Below, piece by piece: positions 7,219 through 13,575 of a stretch of DNA of 47,520 nucleotides. The notes beneath the pieces were generated by a model that did no database searches, was not told the DNA's origin, and saw only the letters and a list, made by a program, of their open reading frames with translations. The position numbers and the translations under genes are program-made. The stretch's first letter is position 1. The number at the start of each line of letters is the position of its first letter. The DNA lies in the IMG/VR virus record IMGVR_UViG_3300032050_006297, positions 1 to 47,520 of that record; one strand, written 5' to 3'. This DNA comes from a virus.

Positions 7219-7687
7219 AGTTCTCACGATAGCCAAAGGATTTATAGGCACGAAAGAAGAGGGCAATAACGGCGGGTATTGGATTACTCGTTTCCAGCGC
7301 TCGACCAAATCGCCAAAGGGCGCGCAGTGGTGCGCTTCATTCGTGAACTTTTGCTTAGACTCGGCTGGTGTGAAGGGCTTGCCGTTTACAGGATCAGGGC
7401 TTGCGCGTCATTTTGCTACACGCAACAAAACGATCAAGGCTACTGAAGTGATAGCTAAGAATATGGAGCTACCACCGGGCACGATTATTGTATGGCGAAG
7501 AGGAACGACCCCTTTTGGACATGCGGGAATAGTGGACAAGTGGAAAGGCAGGCGAGGGACTACGGTTGAAGGGAATACGAGTTCAGGGCTTCGAGGGTCC
7601 CAGCATGATGGGGACGGGGTTTGGGCACGATCAAGGGTAATCAATCCGACTAATTACTTCAGGATCACAGATTTTGTTATCTATTAA
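7130..7687 (+). CDS. Secreted endolysin, CHAP/C40-like cysteine peptidase (arm A)
   Basis: Cell-wall lytic enzyme. The first 26 or so residues form a signal peptide (basic MKLSVR, hydrophobic LTLCFWLL, LSAS end), followed by a catalytic domain with GAQWCASFVNFC (nucleophile Cys near residue 68), FGHAGIV (catalytic His near 131) and TVEGNTS. CHAP/NlpC-like amidases or endopeptidases cleave peptidoglycan stems or bridges. The start is GTG 7130 with a strong AAGGAGG ribosome site inside the holin-like gene. The signal peptide suggests Sec export, so lysis timing may depend on the membrane protein encoded in the overlapping frame. The homologue is at 44257-44814. Confidence 0.86.
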   Translation: MKLSVRTLSLTLCFWLLTSLQPLSASLSPKVLTIAKGFIGTKEEGNNGGYWITRFQRSTKSPKGAQWCASFVNFCLDSAGVKGLPFTGSGLARHFATRNKTIKATEVIAKNMELPPGTIIVWRRGTTPFGHAGIVDKWKGRRGTTVEGNTSSGLRGSQHDGDGVWARSRVINPTNYFRITDFVIY

Positions 7688-7698
7688 AAATAAAATTT

Positions 7699-7728
7699 CT
7701 AAGTCCCTTGACATAACACTTATATTTG
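7699..7728 (+). promoter_or_regulatory. Putative late promoter (arm A)
   Basis: CTAAGTCC (7699-7706), fourteen bases, then TATATTTG (7721-7728), a perfect TAnnTTTG -7 element. It lies between the endolysin stop and the first late gene. Arm B preserves the box, spacing and -7 element (44826-44855) although the spacer sequence differs, which argues for function. A TTGACA at 7708-7713 is too close to the -7 element to act as its -35 and is absent in arm B. Confidence 0.62.
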
Positions 7729-7733
7729 TTTTG

Positions 7734-7801
7734 CCGACATAGGCACTCCTAATCTCATGCCTTCACTCCGCGAGCGCCTCTCCTAGAGGGGCGCTTGTTT
7801 T
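7734..7801 (+). ncRNA. Putative short late-leader RNA (arm A)
   Basis: Transcription from TATATTTG should begin near 7734 and meet a strong terminator ending at 7801, giving an RNA of about 68 nt. Its 5' half (ATAGGCACTCCT...TGCCTTCACTCCGCG) is nearly invariant between the arms and can fold as AGGCA/TGCCT with CTCCT in the loop. CACTCC occurs twice and is complementary to GGAGTG, seen before several starts in this genome. It resembles the lambda 6S leader RNA in position. The start site and existence of the RNA are inferred. Confidence 0.45.
7773..7801 (+). terminator. Intrinsic terminator directly after the late promoter (arm A)
   Basis: Ten-pair stem AGCGCCTCTC / GAGGGGCGCT with one G-U pair, loop CTA, then TTGTTTT. 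The arm B equivalent has a different but equally paired stem and the same TTGTTTT tail, so pairing rather than sequence is conserved. It would stop late transcription unless antiterminated. Confidence 0.8.
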
Positions 7802-7816
7802 AATACGATAGATACG

Positions 7817-8113
7817 ATGGACATACTAAGCGAATTACTGCGGAATGTACTAGCTACATTAGTCTCAACGGTTACGATAGTGGTGATGTTCTTTAGGTTT
7901 ATGAATCGCGAGCGCTTACAGCATGCAAAGCAGATAGCCGAGGTTATTGAGAAAACTGCAAAGCATGTATTCAATACTTCGACTCTCGAGCATCGTGTAC
8001 AAATGCTTGAGAAGCAAGAGAAAGAGCAAGCGGAAAGTATTAAAGAGCAATTTACCCTAATCCACTCAAGACTCGATCAAATCTACTCAATCATTGCAGG
8101 CCTTCATAAGTGA
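7817..8113 (+). CDS. Membrane-anchored coiled-coil protein, 98 residues (arm A)
   Basis: One N-terminal membrane segment (about residues 8-27, LRNVLATLVSTVTIVVMFF) is followed by a charged helical region from about 45 to the end (EHRVQMLEKQEKEQAESIKE) that should form a coiled coil. This shape resembles XhlA-like or spanin-like lysis accessory proteins, though no family motif is certain. It is the first gene after the late promoter-terminator module. The homologue at 44942-45238 is highly similar. The following gene starts by GTGA overlap, so the two membrane proteins are probably made together. Confidence 0.7.
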   Translation: MDILSELLRNVLATLVSTVTIVVMFFRFMNRERLQHAKQIAEVIEKTAKHVFNTSTLEHRVQMLEKQEKEQAESIKEQFTLIHSRLDQIYSIIAGLHK

Positions 8114-8310
8114 GTTTGCATTTTGGCTTCAAATATTGGAACGAGCCTACACCCGCGAAGATTCGTAGGGTCGCTAGTGCTTTGGCCGCTGCTGGTATTG
8201 CCGGGTGCGGTTTTGCCTATTTGAGGGATAACATGACACTTGCGATTACGCTCTTGAGCCTTGCGGTTGGTGGATCTTTTATTGCTAAGTTATTTACGGA
8301 CAAGCCATGA
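8110..8310 (+). CDS. Two-helix membrane protein, holin-like (arm A)
   Basis: The 66 residues hold two predicted membrane helices (ALAAAGIAGCGFAYL and LAITLLSLAVGGSFIA) joined by a short RDN turn, after an N-terminal region with basic residues. This is the layout of small class II holins. The start is GTG 8110 overlapping the previous stop. Arm B carries an almost identical copy (45235-45435), the most conserved small protein between the arms. It could be the true holin, or an antiholin working with the protein at 6949. Confidence 0.66.
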   Translation: MSLHFGFKYWNEPTPAKIRRVASALAAAGIAGCGFAYLRDNMTLAITLLSLAVGGSFIAKLFTDKP

Positions 8311-8642
8311 GGAATAAGCTTAACTTAAAGATATATCGTGGTGAAACCTTTAACTATGTGATTGCATTAAAGAGCGCGGGGGTTGCGATTGATTTGACTG
8401 GTTGCACTTTGCTCGCACAATGCAGAGATAAGAGTACAAATGCAGTTGTATTTACTTTTGTTAGCACTTTGGATGTGCCTAGCACGGCGGGTAAATTTAT
8501 ACTCAATCTAAGTGCAAGCGCCTCGGCTGCTTTGACACCTTCAAGAAATTTATATTACGATGTTAAGATCACCTTCCCAAGTTTTGAGATAGTGCGATGG
8601 GTTCAAGGTGATGTAACCATATTAGATACGGTGACCGCATGA
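8307..8642 (+). CDS. Tail or baseplate protein, BppU N-domain-like (arm A)
   Basis: The 111-residue beta-rich protein has the pattern of small phage tail accessory domains: IYRGETFNYVIALK, AIDLTGCTLLAQCRDK, a GKFILNLSASAS strand and YYDVKI...W..GDVTI. This resembles N-terminal domains of receptor-binding or baseplate upper proteins, which attach fibres to the tail tip. It precedes three fibre-like genes and overlaps both neighbours by ATGA. The homologue at 45432-45773 keeps the frame but is clearly diverged (for example KDGDGAAISLVNA), as expected for an adhesion module. Confidence 0.6.
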   Translation: MRNKLNLKIYRGETFNYVIALKSAGVAIDLTGCTLLAQCRDKSTNAVVFTFVSTLDVPSTAGKFILNLSASASAALTPSRNLYYDVKITFPSFEIVRWVQGDVTILDTVTA

Positions 8643-8926
8643 GCTTAGTGAATGTAGGCGATGTATTTGTAGAATGGAATGGGATTCTAAACACTGCTAA
8701 TTCAGCAGCTTTTGTCTTTGGTGAAACTCCGAGCGGAGCGGTCAATGGATCAAATGCAACCTTCACAAGTTTGCAAAATTTCGTACCTCAAAGCGTTCAA
8801 GTATTCATCAACGGTGTATCTCAGACGAACGGCGTTGACTATACGACATCAAGTACTTCAACAATTACAATGAATGTTAGCCCCGTATCAGGTGACTATA
8901 TTAGAATAAATTATAAAGTAGGATAA
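8639..8926 (+). CDS. Small fibre-associated beta protein, 95 residues (arm A)
   Basis: Nearly the whole protein is one repeat-like domain: FVFGETPSGAVNGSNATFT, VQVFINGV, DYTTS...TITM and GDYIRINYK. The same domain forms the C-terminus of the next gene product (FVFEEIPSGSINGSNVTFT ... LNGVRLKSG ... DYTLS). So one structural unit exists both free and fused in neighbouring genes. It is likely a virion decoration or fibre-tip domain. Arm B has the same pair at 45770 and 46077. Confidence 0.65.
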   Translation: MSLVNVGDVFVEWNGILNTANSAAFVFGETPSGAVNGSNATFTSLQNFVPQSVQVFINGVSQTNGVDYTTSSTSTITMNVSPVSGDYIRINYKVG

Positions 8927-8930
8927 TACA

Positions 8931-9755
8931 ATGCCAGAAACTACAATAGCAGGCCGCCAGATACGCGATGGAGCGATAACTAATGCGAAGGTCGCAGCGG
9001 GCGCGGCAATAGATTCAAGCAAACTTGCAGACGGCGCGAACTTCACTAAAAAAGATGGATCGGTTGCTTTTACAGGTAATCAGTCTATGGGTAATAACAA
9101 GCTTACCACTATTGCGACTCCGACTGATTCAGGCGATGCGGCTAATAAAGCATATGTAGATACGCAAATAGCTGGATTATCAAGTGCTTACAAGTATCGC
9201 AATGTTCATGCGGCTACAACTGCTGATATTAATTTAAGCAATCCCGGAACGGATACTTTTGATGGTCATCAGCTTACAAGCGGTCAGCGCTTGCTTGTAT
9301 GGCAAGAGAGCACAGCGAGTGCAAACGGTATCTATGTTTTCAACGGATCTTCAAGCGCTCTCACTCGTGCAACTGATTCGGATGCTTGGGATGAGCTTAC
9401 AGGTACTTTTGTATATGTAGATCAGGGCACTACTTATGGCGATAAGCGCTTCTTTTGTACAAGCAATTCAGGCGGAACGCTTGGAAGTACAGCGGTCACT
9501 TATGTGCAAGATATATCAGGTACTTTGAGTCCGAGTAACTTCGTATTTGAAGAGATTCCAAGCGGCTCAATAAACGGATCGAATGTTACTTTTACAATCA
9601 GTGCAACTCCGACAACGGGAACGCTTCGCTTGTATTTGAACGGAGTGCGACTGAAGAGCGGCGCGGGTAATGATTACACGCTTTCAACGAATACTATAAC
9701 AATGACAACCGCTCCAATTAGTGGAGATGTTTTACTAGCTGACTTCTTGAAGTAA
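8931..9755 (+). CDS. Tail-fibre-like protein, 274 residues (arm A)
   Basis: The N-terminus (TTIAGRQIRDGAITNAKV..., AAIDSSKLADG) and the repeat-like middle (SVAFTGNQSMGNNKLTTI, ANKAYVDTQI) are typical of phage tail fibres and side fibres, with short motifs that trimerise. The last 75 residues repeat the domain of the preceding small protein. It likely forms part of the host-recognition apparatus. The arm B homologue at 46077-46901 has the same length (274 residues), with substitutions spread along it. The spacing to neighbours is only a few bases, so it belongs to the late operon. Confidence 0.78.
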   Translation: MPETTIAGRQIRDGAITNAKVAAGAAIDSSKLADGANFTKKDGSVAFTGNQSMGNNKLTTIATPTDSGDAANKAYVDTQIAGLSSAYKYRNVHAATTADINLSNPGTDTFDGHQLTSGQRLLVWQESTASANGIYVFNGSSSALTRATDSDAWDELTGTFVYVDQGTTYGDKRFFCTSNSGGTLGSTAVTYVQDISGTLSPSNFVFEEIPSGSINGSNVTFTISATPTTGTLRLYLNGVRLKSGAGNDYTLSTNTITMTTAPISGDVLLADFLK

Positions 9756-9757
9756 TT

Positions 9758-10579
9758 ATGCCACAAACAAAATTAAATAATACTCAACTGCCTAACACGA
9801 TTAGTAGCAAGACAATTGATAGTAGCAATACAATCAATACGGATCTAACTAAGTTATCGGTTGCAGGTGGTACGAATGGTCAAGTATTAAGCACCAACGG
9901 AAGCGGGTCGCTATCTTGGGCTACGGCTGGTGGTGGTGGTGTCAGTGATGGAGATAAAGGCGATGTAACCGTATCTAGTTCAGGTGCAACTTGGACAATA
10001 GATAACGGCGCGGTAAGCTATGCAAAGATTCAAGATGTATCGGCTACTTCGCGCTTGCTTGGTAGAGCTAGTGCAGGCGCTGGTGATGTCGAAGAGATTA
10101 CAATAGGTAGCGGTTTAACTTTGACTGGCACTACCCTATCTGCGAGCGGTGGTGGTGGGGGGCTTGGCGCTCCAACTTATGTAGTAACTAAAACTGCAGA
10201 TGAAACAGTTACTAGCTCTACGACTTTGCAAGATGATGACCACTTATATCAAGCATTGACAAGCGGTAAAAGTTATTGGATAGAATTCAAATTTCTAATT
10301 ACAAGAACAGATACTACTAATACGCCTACATTAGCAATTGCAGTAGATGGTAATAGCGAAGGGTATGTAGATGCAACGACTTTAGCAAATGGGACTACTA
10401 GTCTATCTCTTGGTAATGTATCGAATAATTCTGGCATTCCAAGAAGACAATTATCTACTACGGCGCTAAAACTTTCAACAAACTATACTGTCAAACTTAA
10501 ATGGGCTCAAAATGCATCAAGTGCAACTGGTACAACTTTGATGAAAGGTAGCCAAATGATTATATGGGAGGTTGCATAA
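9758..10579 (+). CDS. Tail-fibre-like protein, 273 residues (arm A N-terminus)
   Basis: Low-complexity, Gly/Ser/Thr-rich fibre protein. The N-terminal LNNTQLPNTISSKTIDSSN is followed by [24 protein letters not shown] and GDKGDVTVSSSGATWTIDNGAVSYAKIQ, a pattern shared by many fibre proteins. A glycine stretch (GGGGGL) leads into a C-terminal globular region from about residue 145. From 10244 the DNA is identical to the last 127 bases of the window, while the part before is diverged between arms. The arm boundary therefore falls inside the C-terminal domain of this gene. Confidence 0.75.
   Translation: MPQTKLNNTQLPNTISSKTIDSSNTINTDLTKLSVAGGTNGQVLSTNGSGSLSWATAGGGGVSDGDKGDVTVSSSGATWTIDNGAVSYAKIQDVSATSRLLGRASAGAGDVEEITIGSGLTLTGTTLSASGGGGGLGAPTYVVTKTADETVTSSTTLQDDDHLYQALTSGKSYWIEFKFLITRTDTTNTPTLAIAVDGNSEGYVDATTLANGTTSLSLGNVSNNSGIPRRQLSTTALKLSTNYTVKLKWAQNASSATGTTLMKGSQMIIWEVA
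10244..10370 (+). repeat. 127-bp exact repeat, internal copy
   Basis: Identical over 127 bases to 47394-47520, the very end of the window. The base before differs (C at 10243, T at 47393). The repeat lies inside a tail-fibre gene and has no mobile-element features. It is best explained as an assembly-graph join between strain variants. Confidence 0.9.
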
Positions 10580-10788
10580 TGGAAATAACACTCTATAAAA
10601 AAACTGAAGCCGTAAATAGCAATCCGATCGCATTTGATGCTGATGGCAATGCGACTGAATACGGCGAGCCATTCCCAGTCATGCTATGGAAATTCAAAGA
10701 TGAGAACGGCAATCTTTGGAATACTGAAACTGCAATTGATGGAACTGAAGAAGAAGCCGCTTCAATTATTCTAGGCAATAATCAGTGA
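10579..10788 (+). CDS. Small acidic late protein, 69 residues
   Basis: Unrecognised. The start is taken at ATG 10579, which overlaps the fibre gene stop as TAATG. The protein begins MEITLYKKTEAV and is rich in acidic residues (DADGNATEYGEPF, EEEAASII). Small acidic proteins directly behind fibre genes often act as fibre assembly chaperones or short virion proteins, but no motif supports this. The next gene overlaps it by GTGA. Confidence 0.65.
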   Translation: MEITLYKKTEAVNSNPIAFDADGNATEYGEPFPVMLWKFKDENGNLWNTETAIDGTEEEAASIILGNNQ

Positions 10789-11648
10789 GTCAATACAGAC
10801 CGCGCTTAAACGATCAAGAATACGCTGCTATACTGAATTACAGACAAGGCAAGCGTTTTGATCCAGATGCAATCCAAGTAGAAGAGCCGAGCAGAGTTCC
10901 TGAATGGCTTAACACGATGGACGATGGACGCGAGGAAGTTTTACCGACGCTTCGCATCCAAGGCAAGACGGCGGTCTTCAGTGATATTCACTTAGGCATT
11001 CATGACAAAGCGGCGCTTATTGCAGCGATTCAATATGCAAAGCAGGATAGAGTCGAGAATATCATTCTGAATGGCGATATCTTAGACGCGGCTCAAATCT
11101 CTGGGCATCCTAAGACACATGATACGCCGAAATTCCTGAATGAGTTAGAGCTTACCAAGCAGTTTTTAGAAGGCCTTCGCTCCGAATTTAAAGAGCAAAA
11201 TATCTACTTTAAACTTGGTAATCATGAAGATAGATTAGAGCGGTATCTAATGGCAAAAGCAGACGCGGTTGCAGAGCTTGTACATTACCGCCAACTCTTA
11301 AAACTAGATGAGTTCGATATTCGATTTGTCGAGTCAACGCAATTTATGAGAATAGAAAATACATACATAGTGCATGGTCACGAGATGAAAGTTTCAGGCG
11401 GCGTAAACCCCGCCCGCGCTTTGATTCTAAAGGCGGCGGCTAATGTCGTGATGGGTCACGTGCACCGGACTTCATTCAGTTCGATCAAGAGCTTGGATGG
11501 TAAGATGTACAAAGCATATACGACTGGATGTTTATGCAAGCTCAAGCAAAACTATATGCCACACTCAAATAGCAATCATGGTTTTGCAATCATTCAAGAG
11601 AATGGTATGGTGGATAATCTCTTTATTGAGAACGGAGTAGTGCAATGA
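10785..11648 (+). CDS. Calcineurin-like metallophosphoesterase
   Basis: Metal-dependent phosphoesterase of 287 residues with all the family motifs: FSDIHLG (D-x-H), LNGDILD (G-D), LGNHEDR (GNHE), VHGHE and GHVHR. Substrates in this superfamily range from proteins and nucleotides to nucleic acids; none can be chosen here. The gene sits between tail-fibre genes and terminase, inside the late operon. Some phages carry such a gene at this place, perhaps for DNA end processing or nucleotide turnover. The start is GTG 10785 in a GTGA overlap. Confidence 0.88.
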   Translation: MSQYRPRLNDQEYAAILNYRQGKRFDPDAIQVEEPSRVPEWLNTMDDGREEVLPTLRIQGKTAVFSDIHLGIHDKAALIAAIQYAKQDRVENIILNGDILDAAQISGHPKTHDTPKFLNELELTKQFLEGLRSEFKEQNIYFKLGNHEDRLERYLMAKADAVAELVHYRQLLKLDEFDIRFVESTQFMRIENTYIVHGHEMKVSGGVNPARALILKAAANVVMGHVHRTSFSSIKSLDGKMYKAYTTGCLCKLKQNYMPHSNSNHGFAIIQENGMVDNLFIENGVVQ

Positions 11649-12121
11649 GATTCAATGACGTGCTTAATGCAATGATGATAGTAGCAGTCTTGCTTATTAT
11701 AGGCTTTGTTTCGGGGCTTCACGTAGGCAAGACAAGCCAAAAGAGAGTAACTGATACAATCACTACCGTACAACTTATTGAACGCCCTGTAACGATTAGA
11801 GACTCAGTACATACGAAGTCAGTTACTATCAAGACGAAGGACACTATTTACTTTCTTGATAAGCCCGTAGTTATCCCTTGTGGAGATACTGCATTTGTAG
11901 CTCAAAGCGACTCGGTAATTACTGCAACTCGCGATACAATCAATATGGCTTTTGCCTATGCAAATCGCAAGGGGCACTTCTCACTTGTTTACCGCCCGCG
12001 CCCTGACTCAATTAAGGTAATTACTTTACCGACTCAAGTAGTGACTGAGAATAATTGGAGCTGGGTAGTTGGTGCTCTTGGTTTAGGATTAGGACTCGGA
12101 GTGTATTATGGCAGGCGCTGA
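11645..12121 (+). CDS. Membrane-anchored periplasmic protein, spanin-like
   Basis: The 158 residues begin with one membrane anchor (LNAMMIVAVLLIIGFVSGL, about residues 7-25). A Thr/Asp/Val-rich region follows (DTITTVQLIERPVTIRD, KTKDTIYFLDKPVVI) and the protein ends with a glycine-rich hydrophobic segment (WVVGALGLGLGLGVYYGRR). The pattern matches Bacteroidota phage proteins of DUF6808 type that may be spanins, bridging inner and outer membranes at the last lysis step. The DUF match is from memory of the pattern and the spanin role is inference. Confidence 0.6.
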   Translation: MRFNDVLNAMMIVAVLLIIGFVSGLHVGKTSQKRVTDTITTVQLIERPVTIRDSVHTKSVTIKTKDTIYFLDKPVVIPCGDTAFVAQSDSVITATRDTINMAFAYANRKGHFSLVYRPRPDSIKVITLPTQVVTENNWSWVVGALGLGLGLGVYYGRR

Positions 12122-12446
12122 TAATCTCAAAGGACATAGCTTTAGAGACAAGCCCGAGCGTATCAATAGAAATGGTAGGCCAAAGGGTTCGATAACCTAT
12201 GTCAAAGACCTTGCAATGATGGCGGCGCAAGAGCTATCAAAGCCCGGCAAAACAAAAGAAACTGTAGCGGCTGAAATTATCGATATGCTGATTCATAAAA
12301 AGATCTTGCTAAAAGAAGATATAACAGCCATGAAGCTACTAATGGAGTTACTGACTCACTTGAATAATCAAGTAGCAGAGAAAGGCAAAATGATAATAGA
12401 GTGGGGTTCGCAAAATGGACACAGTGATCAGGATAAAACCGCATGA
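12108..12446 (+). CDS. Probable terminase small subunit
   Basis: The 112 residues carry the N-terminal pattern FRDKPERINRNGRPKGS, common to small DNA-binding packaging proteins of phages, followed by a helical body (KDLAMMAAQELSKPG, AAEIIDMLIHKKIL). The gene lies immediately before the large terminase gene and overlaps it by 32 bases. Small subunits bind the packaging site and load the large subunit. No classical helix-turn-helix is obvious. It also overlaps the preceding membrane protein gene by 14 bases. Confidence 0.7.
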   Translation: MAGADNLKGHSFRDKPERINRNGRPKGSITYVKDLAMMAAQELSKPGKTKETVAAEIIDMLIHKKILLKEDITAMKLLMELLTHLNNQVAEKGKMIIEWGSQNGHSDQDKTA

Positions 12447-13575
12447 CAAACAGCTTGAGATACTTCGCAATCGGAAGCGCTTTAATGTTGTTCGGTGCGG
12501 CCGTCGCTTTGGCAAGTCTTATTTGGCTTTTGCTTTGGCCCTTGAGAAAATGCTTGAAATTGATGGCTCGTATGTTCTCTACACCGCGCCCTCATACACC
12601 GAGCTCTCAGGAAGAGAAACCGAAGCACAAAATTTCTTTGCACCGCTTGGCGCAACTTACAAACAAGGCCAGATTAAACTAGGCCGTAGTACATTGGTTT
12701 TGCAAGGTATTTACCGAGCGGATGGCTTAAGAGGTAATAAGTTTCATAGAGTGATTTGCGATGAGTGGGCACACTGCCCGAATGCTGAAGATGACTGGAA
12801 CTTTGTACTTAGTCCGATGCTCGCAGATTATGAAGGAGATGCTTATTTCTTTTCAACGCCGAAAGGTAAAAATCACTTTTGGCAATTAGATCAGCTCTCC
12901 GAGACTATGGAAGACTGGCAATCATTCCACTACTCGACTTACGACGGCGGGCAAATCAAGATAAGCGAAGTTGATAGACAAAAGGAACTGCTACCGAGCT
13001 TAGTATTTGCGCAAGAGTTTCTTGCAGAATATGTCGATAGATCAGCGGCTAAGATTAAACGCGAATGGCTACGGACTACAAACGGTCAAGAATGCACGGC
13101 ATATTACATTGGAGTTGACCTTGCAATTAGTCAAAAAGAGACTGCTGATTATACGGCAATCGTTGTAATAGGTACGACAAAAGATGGTGAGGTAGTTGTA
13201 GTTGAGGCCGACCATTTTAGAGCGCAGTTCCAAGAGATAGGCCGTAAGATCATGTCAGCCGAGCAAAGATGGAATGCAAGAGTAGTTGCAGTCGAATCAA
13301 ATCAGGCGCAAGCTTGGATGGTTCAGGAGCTAAAAAGAAATACTAAGATGAATGTCGTAGGTGTGAGAGCGGATAGAGACAAGGTGATACGCTTTCAGCC
13401 TGTAGAGGCACGATATGAGCAAGGGCTTGTCTATCATGTCCCTCATATCAATCCGGAATTTACCGAGGAGCTGCTAAGTTTTACAGGCACTCCGCAAGAC
13501 AAGCATGATGACTTTATTGACGCGTTGGGTTATGCCTTCAACGCTATTCGCAAAACTCCACAGATATATGTATGA
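12415..13575 (+). CDS. terL: Terminase large subunit
   Basis: DNA-packaging motor of 386 residues. The ATPase half shows the Walker A-like CGRRFGKS near residue 29 and Walker B VICDEWA near residue 113, then the coupling segment FFSTPKG. The RNase-H-like nuclease half has YYIGVDLA, an ESNQAQAWMV segment and the C-terminal HDDFIDALGYAF with its acidic pair. It packs DNA into the HK97-type prohead and cuts it. The length is near the short end for the family but complete. It overlaps the small subunit gene and the portal start (ATGA). Confidence 0.95.
   Translation: MDTVIRIKPHDKQLEILRNRKRFNVVRCGRRFGKSYLAFALALEKMLEIDGSYVLYTAPSYTELSGRETEAQNFFAPLGATYKQGQIKLGRSTLVLQGIYRADGLRGNKFHRVICDEWAHCPNAEDDWNFVLSPMLADYEGDAYFFSTPKGKNHFWQLDQLSETMEDWQSFHYSTYDGGQIKISEVDRQKELLPSLVFAQEFLAEYVDRSAAKIKREWLRTTNGQECTAYYIGVDLAISQKETADYTAIVVIGTTKDGEVVVVEADHFRAQFQEIGRKIMSAEQRWNARVVAVESNQAQAWMVQELKRNTKMNVVGVRADRDKVIRFQPVEARYEQGLVYHVPHINPEFTEELLSFTGTPQDKHDDFIDALGYAFNAIRKTPQIYV

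Noticed and set aside
7708-7713. TTGACA as the -35 of the late promoter
   Set aside because: Only seven bases separate it from TATATTTG and arm B does not keep it; CTAAGTCC is the conserved upstream element.
12443-12682. 79-residue frame with a hydrophobic segment starting in an ATGA overlap with the small terminase stop
   Set aside because: It lies wholly inside the large terminase gene over the Walker A region. Hydrophobicity follows from reading that conserved segment out of frame; no independent support.
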